From NCBI GenBank assembly GCA_044226865.1, contig JBGAGE010000002.1, positions 372,001-436,000 on the forward strand: a stretch of 64,000 nt of DNA, given 5' to 3'. Of this stretch, positions 1 to 7,998 are shown piece after piece. This DNA comes from TMP-86 sp044226865 (GTDB lineage Bacteria; Pseudomonadota; Gammaproteobacteria; Steroidobacterales; Steroidobacteraceae). The number at the start of each line of letters is the position of its first letter. Within the stretch, counting starts at the first letter, position 1. Both the position numbers and the translations under genes were made by a program. A model generated the notes under the pieces. The model had not been told where the DNA came from. It ran no database searches and worked only from the letters and a program-made list of their open reading frames with translations.

Positions 1-967
1 CGATGACCTCGGCACGGATGAAACCCTTTTCGAAATCGGTGTGGATGACCCCCGCCGCCTGCGGCGCGGTGAAGCCCGCGCGGATGGTCCAGGCGCGTAC
101 TTCCTTCACGCCGGCGGTGAAATACGTCTGCAGGCCCAGCAACGCATAGCCACCGCGGATGACGCGGTTGAGGCCGGGCTCATCCAGGCCAAGCTCTTTC
201 AGGAAATCGGCGCGGTCGGCTTCTTCGAGCTGCGAGATCTCCGCCTCGATGGCCGCGCACACCGGCACCACCACGGCACCTTCCGCCTTGGCGAGCTCGC
301 GCACGCGATCCAGTCGCGGATTGTTGGTGAAGCCGCCCTCATCCACGTTGGCGACGTACATCACGGGCTTGTCGGTGAGCAGGTGCAGGTCGCGCAGCAC
401 CAGTTTTTCGTTGGCATCCAGCCCCAGCGAGCGCACCGGCTGGCCGGCGTCCAATTGCTTGCGCACGCGCTCGAGCAGGTCGCGCGATTTCACCGCCTCC
501 TTGTCCGCGGTCTTCGCGGCCTTGGAGGCCTTCTGCAAGGCGCGCTCCACGCTGTCCAGATCCGCCAGCGCCAGCTCGGTGTTGATCACCTCGATGTCAT
601 TGGCCGGATCGATGCGCCCGGCCACGTGCACGATGTCATCGTTCTCGAAGCAGCGCACCACGTGCGCGATGGCATCGACCTCGCGGATGTGCGAGAGGAA
701 TTTGTTTCCCAGCCCTTCACCCTTGGAGGCGCCGGCCACCAGCCCGGCGATGTCCACGAACTCCACCGTGGTGGGCAGGATCCGCTCGGGCTTGACGATG
801 GCCGCCAGGGCCTCGAGGCGTGGATCCGGCACGGGCACCACGCCCACGTTCGGGTCGATGGTGCAGAAGGGATAGTTCTCCGCCGCGATCTGCGCGCGCG
901 TCAACGCATTGAAGAGCGTGGACTTGCCGACGTTGGGGAGGCCGACGATGCCGCAACGAATGGCCAT
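1..967 (-). CDS. ychF: Ribosome-binding ATPase YchF (partial, C-terminus off the window)
   Basis: YchF/OLA1 is a cytoplasmic P-loop NTPase of the Obg family that binds ribosomes and prefers ATP to GTP. The first 322 codons are present; about 40 C-terminal residues lie beyond base 1 (family length about 363). The start reads MAIRCGIVGLPNVGKSTLF, giving the G1 loop at residues 9-16. A DIAGLVAGASKGEGLGN segment is the switch II region. The G4 position reads NVDE in place of the NKxD of true GTPases, the family hallmark. The C-terminal TGS-domain motif begins near residue 300 with APQAAGVIHTDFEKGF. The ATG shares one base with the pth stop (TGATG), so the two genes are probably translationally coupled, the usual pth-ychF pairing. 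Confidence 0.97.
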   Translation of the reverse strand, partial: MAIRCGIVGLPNVGKSTLFNALTRAQIAAENYPFCTIDPNVGVVPVPDPRLEALAAIVKPERILPTTVEFVDIAGLVAGASKGEGLGNKFLSHIREVDAIAHVVRCFENDDIVHVAGRIDPANDIEVINTELALADLDSVERALQKASKAAKTADKEAVKSRDLLERVRKQLDAGQPVRSLGLDANEKLVLRDLHLLTDKPVMYVANVDEGGFTNNPRLDRVRELAKAEGAVVVPVCAAIEAEISQLEEADRADFLKELGLDEPGLNRVIRGGYALLGLQTYFTAGVKEVRAWTIRAGFTAPQAAGVIHTDFEKGFIRAEVI

Positions 968-1563
968 CAGGCTCTACCCGCGCGGCTGTGAAGCTTGGTC
1001 ATGGCGCGCTCGGCGCCCTGTTCGAGCAGGATGGGCAGGCACTCTGCCGCGAAATTCACGGAATCCAGGATCATCTCCTCTTCTATGCGCGGTGCGCGGT
1101 TCAACACGTAATCGAGCACATCGGCCTTGTTGCCCGGGTGGCCGATACCGATGCGCAGCCGCCAGAAATCCTCGCCGATGTGGGTGATGGCATCGCGCAG
1201 GCCATTGTGCCCGCCGTGGCCGCCGCCATGCTTCAAGCGCACGGTGCCCACGGACAGGTCGAGTTCATCGTGTGCCACCAGGATCTGTGCCGGCGGCACC
1301 TTGAAAAAATCCGACAGCTGGCGGATGGCGATGCCGCTGCGGTTCATGTACGTGGTGGGCTTCAACAACATGAGCTCCTGGCCGGCCACGGTGACCTTCG
1401 CCAGCTCGCCCGAATACTTGCGGTAATCGCGGAACTCGCCGCCGTGCGTGCGCGCCAGCAGATCGACGAACCAGAAGCCCGCGTTGTGGCGCGTCACCTG
1501 GTGCTCGGGACCGGGATTGCCGAGCCCGACGATGATTCGCAACGGCAGAGCACTCGCGTTCAT
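967..1563 (-). CDS. pth: Peptidyl-tRNA hydrolase
   Basis: Hydrolyses the ester bond of peptidyl-tRNAs that drop off ribosomes, recycling tRNA in the cytoplasm. The 198-residue length is normal for bacterial Pth. The family signature VGLGNPGPEHQVTRHNAGF is at residues 12-30; His26 corresponds to the catalytic His20 of E. coli, with Asn16 nearby. The TYMNRSG and VAHDELD motifs, which carry the conserved substrate-binding Asn and the catalytic Asp, are both present. It lies between rplY and ychF; a terminator-like hairpin separates it from rplY, so transcription from rplY may be partly attenuated. Confidence 0.97.
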   Translation of the reverse strand: MNASALPLRIIVGLGNPGPEHQVTRHNAGFWFVDLLARTHGGEFRDYRKYSGELAKVTVAGQELMLLKPTTYMNRSGIAIRQLSDFFKVPPAQILVAHDELDLSVGTVRLKHGGGHGGHNGLRDAITHIGEDFWRLRIGIGHPGNKADVLDYVLNRAPRIEEEMILDSVNFAAECLPILLEQGAERAMTKLHSRAGRA

Positions 1564-1583
1564 GTCGCCACCTCAAAGAAGAA

Positions 1584-1607
1584 GGGGCCGCCCACCTGGG
1601 CGGCCCC
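1584..1607 (-). terminator. Rho-independent terminator or attenuator between rplY and pth
   Basis: A perfect 10-bp inverted repeat (GGGGCCGCCC / GGGCGGCCCC) with a four-base loop. On the minus strand the stem is followed by TTCTTCTTT, a pyrimidine and U-rich run. It lies 32 bases past the rplY stop and ends about 20 bases before the pth ATG, so it would terminate or attenuate rplY transcripts before pth. The stem and T-run are seen directly; the degree of termination is not known. Confidence 0.7.
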
Positions 1608-1638
1608 GATCGTTTTACCGAGAAAGGCTGAAAGAAGA

Positions 1639-2373
1639 TTACTTCTTGGCGTCTTTCTTGGCAGGCTCTTTCTTGGCCTCTTCCTTCTTGGCAGGTTCGG
1701 CCTTCTTCGCCGCATCCCCACCCGCCGCAGCCGCCGGCGCGGCAGCCGCCGCACCTTCCGCAGCCGCACCTTCCGCAGCCGCGGTCGGCTCCGGTTCCTC
1801 GGCACGCGGGCTGTGGATGGAGACCACCGCCGCATCGCCCTTGGCCAGGTCCAGCAACTGCACGCTGGCGGGCACCTTGAGCTGCGACAGGTGGATGCTC
1901 TCGTTCAGGTTCAGGGCGGACAGGTCCACCTCGATGAACTCCGGCAGGTCGCGCGGCAGGCACGACACTTCCACTTCGCTGCGCAGGTGATAGACCAGGC
2001 CGCCCTGCGTCTTGACGCCGGGAGCGATGGTCTCGCCCTTGAAATGCAGCGGAATGCTGATGCGGATCTTCTCGTTCTCCTCCACCCGCTGGAAGTCGAT
2101 GTGCAGCACCGCGTTCTTGTACGGGTGACGCTGCACGTCCTTCAGGATGGCCGCCTGTTTCTCGTCGCCGAGCTGCAGGCTGATGATGGTGGAATAGAAG
2201 CGCTCGTTGTCGAGCATGAGCAGCAGCTTCTGGTGGCTGAGCGCCAGGGGGCGCGCCTCCTTGTGACCGCCGTAGAGAATCGCGGGAACCTTGCCCTCGT
2301 GACGCAGGCGGCGGCTCGCACCTTTGCCTTGGCGTCCGCGGGCTTCCGCGACCAGTTCAAAAGAAGTTTTCAT
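1639..2373 (-). CDS. rplY: 50S ribosomal protein L25, long (Ctc) form
   Basis: Binds 5S rRNA in the large ribosomal subunit. The 244-residue protein has the N-terminal L25 domain (residues 1-95), the TL5/Ctc-type C-terminal beta domain (about 100-185), and a low-complexity tail rich in Ala, Glu, Pro and Lys (about 190-244) ending in lysine-rich repeats. Of two in-frame ATGs six bases apart, the second (MKTSFELVAEA) is chosen because a GGAG sits six bases before it, while it directly abuts the first. Downstream of prs, the usual order, and followed by a terminator-like hairpin. Confidence 0.96.
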   Translation of the reverse strand: MKTSFELVAEARGRQGKGASRRLRHEGKVPAILYGGHKEARPLALSHQKLLLMLDNERFYSTIISLQLGDEKQAAILKDVQRHPYKNAVLHIDFQRVEENEKIRISIPLHFKGETIAPGVKTQGGLVYHLRSEVEVSCLPRDLPEFIEVDLSALNLNESIHLSQLKVPASVQLLDLAKGDAAVVSIHSPRAEEPEPTAAAEGAAAEGAAAAAPAAAAGGDAAKKAEPAKKEEAKKEPAKKDAKK

Positions 2374-2442
2374 GTACATCTCCAGTTACAACAACACACA
2401 AGGCCCGCGCGCGTCGCGACCAAGCGCGCGCCGGCCGACCCA

Positions 2443-3417
2443 TCAATCAATGTAGAGCGAACTCACCGATTCCTCATCGCTGATGCGGCGCATGGTCTCG
2501 GCCAACAGGCCGGCCACGCTCAGCTGGCGGATCTTCGCGCAGGCGCGGCCGGCGTCCGACAGCGGAATCGTATCGGTGACCACCAGTTCATCCATCACCG
2601 AGGCGCTGATGCGCTCGATGGCCTTGCCCGACAGCACCGGGTGGGTGATGTAGGCCACCACCTTCACCGCGCCCTCGTCCTTCAACGCCTGCGCGGCCTG
2701 GCACAGCGTGCCGGCGGTATCGACCATGTCGTCGATCAGCACGCACACCTTGCCGGACACCTCGCCGATGATGTTCATCACCTTCGATTCATTGGCGCGC
2801 GGGCGACGCTTGTCGATGATGGCGAGCTCGGCATCGTCGAGGCGCTTGGCGAGTGCGCGGGCGCGCACCACGCCGCCGACGTCCGGCGACACCACGATCA
2901 TGTTCTGGTGCTTCTGCTTCCAGGCATCGCCCAGCAGCACCGGCGATGCGTAGACGTTATCCACGGGAATGTCGAAGAAGCCCTGGATCTGGTCGGCGTG
3001 CAGATCGACGGTCAGCAGCCGGTCGACGCCGGCCTCCGCGATCATGTTGGCCACGAGCTTGGCGGTGATGGCGACGCGCGTGGCGCGCGGACGGCGATCC
3101 TGCCGGGCGTAGCCGAAATACGGCACCACCGCGGTGATGCGCGCCGCCGAGGCACGGCGGCACGCATCGGTCATCACCAGCAATTCCATGAGATTGTCAT
3201 TGGCCGGGGGACTGGTGGGTTGCACCAGGAACACATCGCGGCCGCGCACGTTTTCCATGAGTTCCGCGCTGACTTCGCCGTCGCTGAAGCGCCCCACGTG
3301 CGCCCGCCCGAGCGGCACGCGCAGATGACGGGTGATCTCCTGCGCCAATGCCGGATTGGCATTGCCGGCGAACACCGCCATCGAGGAGCGATCGAAGTCA
3401 TTCCCGCGGGACATCAT
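2443..3417 (-). CDS. prs: Ribose-phosphate pyrophosphokinase
   Basis: Makes PRPP from ribose 5-phosphate and ATP for purine, pyrimidine, His, Trp and NAD synthesis. The 324-residue length is near the usual 310-315. Visible signatures are FAGNANPALAQEI near the start, the FSDGE loop, the ATP/metal region PYFGYARQDRR, the metal-binding stretch DLHADQIQGFFDIPVDN, and the PRPP-binding loop CVLIDDMVDTAGTL. Two adjacent ATGs are possible (3417 and 3414); GAAGG lies four and seven bases before them. It follows tRNA-Gln and ispE in a canonical gammaproteobacterial order. Confidence 0.97.
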   Translation of the reverse strand: MMSRGNDFDRSSMAVFAGNANPALAQEITRHLRVPLGRAHVGRFSDGEVSAELMENVRGRDVFLVQPTSPPANDNLMELLVMTDACRRASAARITAVVPYFGYARQDRRPRATRVAITAKLVANMIAEAGVDRLLTVDLHADQIQGFFDIPVDNVYASPVLLGDAWKQKHQNMIVVSPDVGGVVRARALAKRLDDAELAIIDKRRPRANESKVMNIIGEVSGKVCVLIDDMVDTAGTLCQAAQALKDEGAVKVVAYITHPVLSGKAIERISASVMDELVVTDTIPLSDAGRACAKIRQLSVAGLLAETMRRISDEESVSSLYID

Positions 3418-3444
3418 CAGGCCTTCACGTCATACCCATCGAAC

Positions 3445-3519
3445 TGGCTGGGGTGGAAGGATTCGAACCTCCGTATGGCGGGATCAAAACCCGCTGCCTT
3501 ACCGCTTGGCGACACCCCA
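3445..3519 (-). tRNA. tRNA-Gln (anticodon UUG)
   Basis: A 75-base cloverleaf including an encoded CCA. The acceptor stem TGGGGTG pairs with CACCCCA; the anticodon stem GCGGG/CCCGC holds the loop TTTTGAT, giving anticodon TTG (UUG); the T-loop GTTCGAATC is standard. It lies only 15 bases from the ispE stop and 27 bases from the prs start, so it is probably cut from the ispE-prs transcript. Confidence 0.97.
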
Positions 3520-3534
3520 ACAACCTTTCGTCAT

Positions 3535-4440
3535 TCACGCTTGTCGCGACGCTGCCAAGGCAGCGCGCAACGGCGATTCGTTCTGTCCCCGGGCGATGAA
3601 GCCCGACCATTCCGGCGGCAGGCGCTGCAGGATCTCCCGGCCCTGCGACACCGAGAGCAGCGGCAGGAACACGCAGGCTCCCGTGCCCGTGAGACGCGCC
3701 TCGCCGAATTGGGACAGCCAATCCAGGGCACTCGCCACAGGCGGGAACCGACCCCGCACCGTCGCGGTGCAGTCGTTGCGTCCACCTGTCTCAAGGAAGC
3801 CGCGAATTGTGAGCGGCGGTGAATTTCTTGTCAATTCAGGCGCGGTGAAGATCGAGGCCGTCGGAACTGAGCAATTCGGTTTTACTATCAGATAGTTACG
3901 CTCGATCGGAGCATCCGTGCCGGTCAGCACGGTGAGTCTTTCTCCCACCCCTTCGGCAAACGCGGCCTGGGCGCCGATGAATACCGGCACATCGGCGCCG
4001 AGAGTCAGCCCCAGCGCCTGCAATGTCGCCGTGGGCAGCCCCGTCCCCCACAGCCGGTCCAGCGCACACAACACGGTGGCGGCATCCGAACTGCCACCAC
4101 CCAGGCCGCCGCCATGGGGGATGCGCTTGACGATACGGATGTCGGCGCCCCGGAGGGCACCCCGGAGGGAACCCTGGCCGGAGCTGGCGTGCGCCTGCAG
4201 CAGGCGGGCCGCACGCACCGCCAGATCCGCTTCCGGCGGAATATCCAGGCCTTCCAGGCGTTCGATGCGGTCGTCCTCGCGCACCCGGATGTCGATGTCA
4301 TCGGCCAGGTCGAGGAATTGGAAGCAGGTCTGCAACTCGTGATAGCCGTCCGCCCGGCGCCCGAGAATGTGCAGGAACAGGTTGATCTTGGCGGGCGCCG
4401 GCCAGCGCGAAAATCCGGCCAGGGGTGCCGCTTCGGTCAT
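3535..4440 (-). CDS. ispE: 4-diphosphocytidyl-2-C-methyl-D-erythritol kinase
   Basis: GHMP-family kinase that phosphorylates the 2-hydroxyl of CDP-methylerythritol in the MEP isoprenoid pathway. The 301-residue protein has the substrate motif PAPAKINLFLHILGRRADGYH (residues 14-34, including Lys18 and the DGYHELQT box) and the glycine-rich ATP loop IPHGGGLGGGSSDAAT. Its ATG overlaps the lolB stop by four bases (ATGA), so translation is likely coupled to lolB. tRNA-Gln and prs follow immediately. Confidence 0.97.
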   Translation of the reverse strand: MTEAAPLAGFSRWPAPAKINLFLHILGRRADGYHELQTCFQFLDLADDIDIRVREDDRIERLEGLDIPPEADLAVRAARLLQAHASSGQGSLRGALRGADIRIVKRIPHGGGLGGGSSDAATVLCALDRLWGTGLPTATLQALGLTLGADVPVFIGAQAAFAEGVGERLTVLTGTDAPIERNYLIVKPNCSVPTASIFTAPELTRNSPPLTIRGFLETGGRNDCTATVRGRFPPVASALDWLSQFGEARLTGTGACVFLPLLSVSQGREILQRLPPEWSGFIARGQNESPLRAALAASRQA

Positions 4441-5012
4441 GGCGACAAGGCCCAGCGATCCACCGCCACCCTCACGCGCACCTGGTCGCGGCGCAGGACC
4501 AGGCGCTTGGGCAGCACATCCGTACCGGCCCGCATGTATTCACCATATTCGATGCTCCAGCCATCCTGCTGGATCTGCGCGGCACGCCCCTCGGCATTGG
4601 CGGTGAGTTCGAACGTCTGCGCAGGGCTGGGCACGCCCAGCAGCCAATAGCGCAGGCGATCGAAGGGCGGCGCAAAGCCCAGGCGCTCCTCGAGGAAGCG
4701 CTGCGGATCCGTGTCCGCGGGCGGATCGAGCTCGATGCCCTGCGGCGAGAGCTTCAACGCGACGGCGCCGGCCCCCAACGGCCCGGCCAGGCGCACATCG
4801 GCGCGGTCGCCCGCCTGCCGCCATTCCAGGCTGGCCTGCCAGCCCTGCGTACCGACGGCACCAGCTGCCCGGCCCTGCAGGTCCCAATGGCCGGCGGCCT
4901 GCAGTTGCGGCAGGCGTTCGGACCAGGCGCTCAATACCGCCGGCTTGGGAGGCGCCACGTGACAGGCACTGAGCAAGGCAGCTGCGGCCACCCAGCACAA
5001 AGCGCGGCGCAT
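4437..5012 (-). CDS. lolB: Outer-membrane lipoprotein LolB
   Basis: Receives lipoproteins from periplasmic LolA and inserts them into the outer membrane. The 191-residue protein starts MRRALCWVAAAALLSAC, a lipoprotein signal with the lipobox cysteine at residue 17. The body shows LolB features: WQASLEWRQ strands, a central FAPPFDRLRYWLLG segment, and a C-terminal GWSIEYGEYMRAGTDVLPKR region. A longer frame continues upstream inside the TPR gene, but this ATG overlaps the TPR stop by one base (TGATG) and gives the proper signal peptide. It precedes ispE, as in many gammaproteobacteria. Confidence 0.93.
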   Translation of the reverse strand: MRRALCWVAAAALLSACHVAPPKPAVLSAWSERLPQLQAAGHWDLQGRAAGAVGTQGWQASLEWRQAGDRADVRLAGPLGAGAVALKLSPQGIELDPPADTDPQRFLEERLGFAPPFDRLRYWLLGVPSPAQTFELTANAEGRAAQIQQDGWSIEYGEYMRAGTDVLPKRLVLRRDQVRVRVAVDRWALSP

Positions 5013-6685
5013 CAGTGCGTACCGTTCAAGCGCGCAAGCGTCGCCAGCAGCACCTTGTCGCGCGGATCCTCGGCGCGCGCCTGTTCCCAGATGCGCCGCG
5101 CCTCCTCGCGCTGGTTCAACTTCCACAGCACCTCGCCCAGGTGCGCGCCGGTCTCCGCGCCGCGATCGGCGGCGAAGGCCGCGCTCAGATGGGCAAGCGC
5201 CTGCTGCGGTTGGCCCTGGCGGTACAACACCCACCCCAGGCTGTCGCGGATGGCCGCGCTTTGCGGCGCCCGGGCGAACGCGGCCTCGATCAGTCGGCGT
5301 GCACGCGGCAGCTGCAGCGCATGATCGGCGAGCGTGTAACCCAGCGCGTTCAACGCCGCGGGATCGTCCGGCCGCTGCTTCTGCAGGCGATCGAGCTCGC
5401 GCAGCGCCGCGCGCAGCTGCTGCGATTGATCGAGGAGTTCGGCGCGCTTGAAACGCAACTCGACGCTGTCGGGATAGGTGCCGATGGCGCCGTCGAGCAG
5501 CGCAAGGCCCCGGCGCTGCTCATCGACATCCGCATACAGCTGCGCGCGCGCGGCGAGGATCTGCGGCGCGCGCGTGGGGGCGTCCGCCAGCAAGCCATCG
5601 AGCAGGCCTTCCGCCTCATCCACCGCGCCATTCCTGCGCAGCAGGGCCGCGGCGCGCAGCATGGCGGAGTAGACGCTCTCGCCCTCCTCCACGCGCGCAT
5701 ACAGGCGCAGCGCCGCATCGTCCTGGCCGCGGCGCTCGGCGATGCGGCCCAGGTGATAGAACGCATCGCCGATGTAATGCCCGCTCTTCACCAACCGGAA
5801 AAAACACTCCTCGGCCAAATCCAACGCGCCGCGCTGCAGCTGCAGGCGCCCCAGCAGGCGCAGCGCTTCCGGGCCGCCCTGGGGTGCGTCGATCAGGGAT
5901 TCCAGTTCCGCCTGCGCAGCGGCCTCCCGGTGCAACAGGATCAGCACCGCGGCGTGCTGCAACTTGCCGTTGGCATCATCGACGCGATCCGCCTGGGCAT
6001 TGGCCAATTCCAAGGCCTCGCGTTCCTGCCCTGCGAGCGCCATGGCACGCGCCAACGCCCAGGTGAGCTCGGAGGTGGGCGCGGCGCGCACGGCCTTGGC
6101 CAGGTTCGCAACCGCGGCGCTCGAATCATCCGCACTTGCCTGCGCCAGGCCGACGAGCTTGAGCGCGGGCACCGCATCCGCATGATCGGCCGCGACCTGC
6201 TCGGCCGCCCGCCGCGCCGCGTACACATCGTCGCTTGCACCGAGCACATCGCCCACCCGCCGGTAACCGGGCTCCAAGCCGCCGGGCTCCAGCGACAGCA
6301 CCCGCCGCAGGTGTGCGGCGGCGAGCGGAACCTGGTGCAATTGCAGGGCGGCGCCTGCCGCGAATTCCTGCGCTTCGATGGCGCCCGGCGCCACGCCGAT
6401 CCAGCGCTCCGCCGCACGCAATGCCAGGCGCGGCTGCTGCGCATCGGCGGCCAGGCGCGTGGCGCGCTCCAGCACCTCCGGGGCCGAGCTGTGCCCGGCA
6501 ATTTGCGCATAGCGAGACGCCGCCACCGGCAGCTCGTTTCGAGCCGCGGCGATTTCGGCGACAATGACGTTGGTCAGATCGCTTTCACCGGCAAGGGGTG
6601 GTTCAGTGGGGGTGCTGGCGCAACCGGCGATGGCGAACACTGCGGCGGCCGCCGCGATTCGTGCGAAGATAGACACTGGGAACAC
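5012..6685 (-). CDS. TPR-repeat outer-membrane lipoprotein upstream of lolB
   Basis: A 557-residue exported protein made almost entirely of helix-turn-helix tetratricopeptide repeats (for example ALNALGYTLADHALQLPRA and IRDSLGWVLYRQGQPQQA near the C-terminus), so a protein-protein interaction scaffold. The chosen GTG start gives a lipoprotein signal with lipobox AIAGC (Cys22). A GTG nine bases further in is also possible; an ATG at 6727 would run into hemA. TPR proteins at this spot upstream of lolB are common in gammaproteobacteria, but their role is not established. Its start lies only nine bases from the divergent hemA start. Confidence 0.85.
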   Translation of the reverse strand: MFPVSIFARIAAAAAVFAIAGCASTPTEPPLAGESDLTNVIVAEIAAARNELPVAASRYAQIAGHSSAPEVLERATRLAADAQQPRLALRAAERWIGVAPGAIEAQEFAAGAALQLHQVPLAAAHLRRVLSLEPGGLEPGYRRVGDVLGASDDVYAARRAAEQVAADHADAVPALKLVGLAQASADDSSAAVANLAKAVRAAPTSELTWALARAMALAGQEREALELANAQADRVDDANGKLQHAAVLILLHREAAAQAELESLIDAPQGGPEALRLLGRLQLQRGALDLAEECFFRLVKSGHYIGDAFYHLGRIAERRGQDDAALRLYARVEEGESVYSAMLRAAALLRRNGAVDEAEGLLDGLLADAPTRAPQILAARAQLYADVDEQRRGLALLDGAIGTYPDSVELRFKRAELLDQSQQLRAALRELDRLQKQRPDDPAALNALGYTLADHALQLPRARRLIEAAFARAPQSAAIRDSLGWVLYRQGQPQQALAHLSAAFAADRGAETGAHLGEVLWKLNQREEARRIWEQARAEDPRDKVLLATLARLNGTH

Positions 6686-6694
6686 AGCAGTACA

Positions 6695-7948
6695 ATGCCA
6701 TTTCGCATCCTCGGCATCAATCATAAGACCGCCCCCGTCGCGATTCGCGAACAAGTGGCCTTTGACCCGCAACAACTGGCGGACGCGCTGCGCGCACTCA
6801 CGCGCGAGGCAGGCGTTGCCGAGGCCGTGATCCTCTCCACCTGCAACCGCACGGAAGTCTACTGGTCGGGCACGGCCGGCGGCGATGCCCTGATGCAATG
6901 GCTCACCCGCTCGCGCGCCTCGGAGCATGACCTGTCCTCGAGCGTGTACGTGCACGAGGAACAGGCTGCGGTGGAGCATGTGTTTCGCGTGGCGGCCGGC
7001 CTCGACTCCATGATGCTGGGCGAGGCGCAGATCCTCGGACAGCTGAAGGACGCCTATCGCGCCGCGCAGGAAGCCGGCAGCACGGGCCCCTCGCTGCACA
7101 AGCTGTTCCAGGCCAGCTTCTCCACCGCCAAGCGCGTGCGTACCGAGACGCGCATCGGCGCAAACGCGGTGTCCATCGCTTCGGCCTCGATCAGCCTGGC
7201 GCGGCGCGTGTTCTCGGACCTGGGCGAACGCACCGCGCTGCTGATCGGCGCGGGCGAGATGATCACGCTCACCGCGCGGCACATTTCCACCCAGGGCGTG
7301 AGCCGGCTCATCATCGCCAACCGCACCCTGCCGCGCGCGCAGGAACTGGCCGGCGAGGTGCGCGGCGTGGCCGTGCCGCTCGCCGACCTCACCTCGCACC
7401 TGCCGCAGGCGGACATCGTGATCAGCTGCACGGCCAGCCCCGTGCCCATCATCACCAAGGACATGGCGCGCATGGCGCTGCGAGCGCGCCGCCGCAAACC
7501 CATGTTCATGGTGGACCTCGCCGTGCCGCGCGACATCGAGCCGGACGTCGCCGACCTCGAGGACATCTACCTGTTCTCCATCGACGACCTGCAGCAGGTG
7601 GTGGCGGAGAACAAGCAGCAGCGCGCCTCCGAGGCCGACGCCGCGCACGGCCTGATCGCGCAGGAAGTGGCGCGATTCCTCTCCGAGACGCGCACCAAGG
7701 ACGCAGGCCCTGCCATCAAGGCATTGCGCGCCCAATCCGACGGCGTGCGCGCGCAGACGGTGGAACAGGCCAAGCGCATGCTGGCCGCGGGCAAGAGTCC
7801 CGACGAGGTGATCGACTACCTCGCCAACACGCTCACCAACCGGCTGCTGCACGCGCCCACGCAGGCGCTGCGGGAGGCGGCGGAACTGGGCGATCCGCAG
7901 CTCGGGCAGGTGTTGACGCGCCTGTTGGTGAAGGACAGCGGCGTGTAG
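6695..7948 (+). CDS. hemA: Glutamyl-tRNA reductase
   Basis: Reduces glutamyl-tRNA to glutamate-1-semialdehyde with NADPH, the first step of C5-pathway tetrapyrrole synthesis. The 417-residue protein starts MPFRILGINHKTAPVAIRE, and the catalytic cysteine is Cys50 in STCNRTEVYW, exactly the family position. The GLDSMMLGEAQILGQLK segment, the NADPH-binding ALLIGAGEM loop and the C-terminal dimerisation helix are present. Open frame continues upstream, but the family N-terminus fixes this ATG. It is divergent from the TPR/lolB operon and upstream of prfA, the normal hemA-prfA-prmC order. Confidence 0.97.
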   Translation: MPFRILGINHKTAPVAIREQVAFDPQQLADALRALTREAGVAEAVILSTCNRTEVYWSGTAGGDALMQWLTRSRASEHDLSSSVYVHEEQAAVEHVFRVAAGLDSMMLGEAQILGQLKDAYRAAQEAGSTGPSLHKLFQASFSTAKRVRTETRIGANAVSIASASISLARRVFSDLGERTALLIGAGEMITLTARHISTQGVSRLIIANRTLPRAQELAGEVRGVAVPLADLTSHLPQADIVISCTASPVPIITKDMARMALRARRRKPMFMVDLAVPRDIEPDVADLEDIYLFSIDDLQQVVAENKQQRASEADAAHGLIAQEVARFLSETRTKDAGPAIKALRAQSDGVRAQTVEQAKRMLAAGKSPDEVIDYLANTLTNRLLHAPTQALREAAELGDPQLGQVLTRLLVKDSGV

Positions 7949-7985
7949 AAGGCCGCGCCGCCGCGGCCCGGCCTGCGCGGCCCGC

Positions 7986-7991
7986 TATAAT
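7986..7991 (+). promoter_or_regulatory. Candidate -10 element just upstream of prfA
   Basis: A perfect TATAAT stands out in otherwise almost pure G/C sequence and ends seven bases before the prfA ATG. Transcription from it would start at about the start codon itself. No Shine-Dalgarno sequence precedes prfA. No good -35 hexamer is visible, so the site is only a candidate. Confidence 0.35.
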
Positions 7992-7998
7992 CCCACCC

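Noticed and set aside
988..3822. Long open frame on the plus strand opposite pth, rplY and prs
   Set aside because: It runs antisense to three well-matched genes and a tRNA, has no recognisable domain, and is the kind of frame that high-GC codon bias leaves open.
6728..7852. Upstream extension of the TPR lipoprotein frame opposite hemA
   Set aside because: It lies antisense to hemA; the lipoprotein signal and lipobox place the true start at about 6685.
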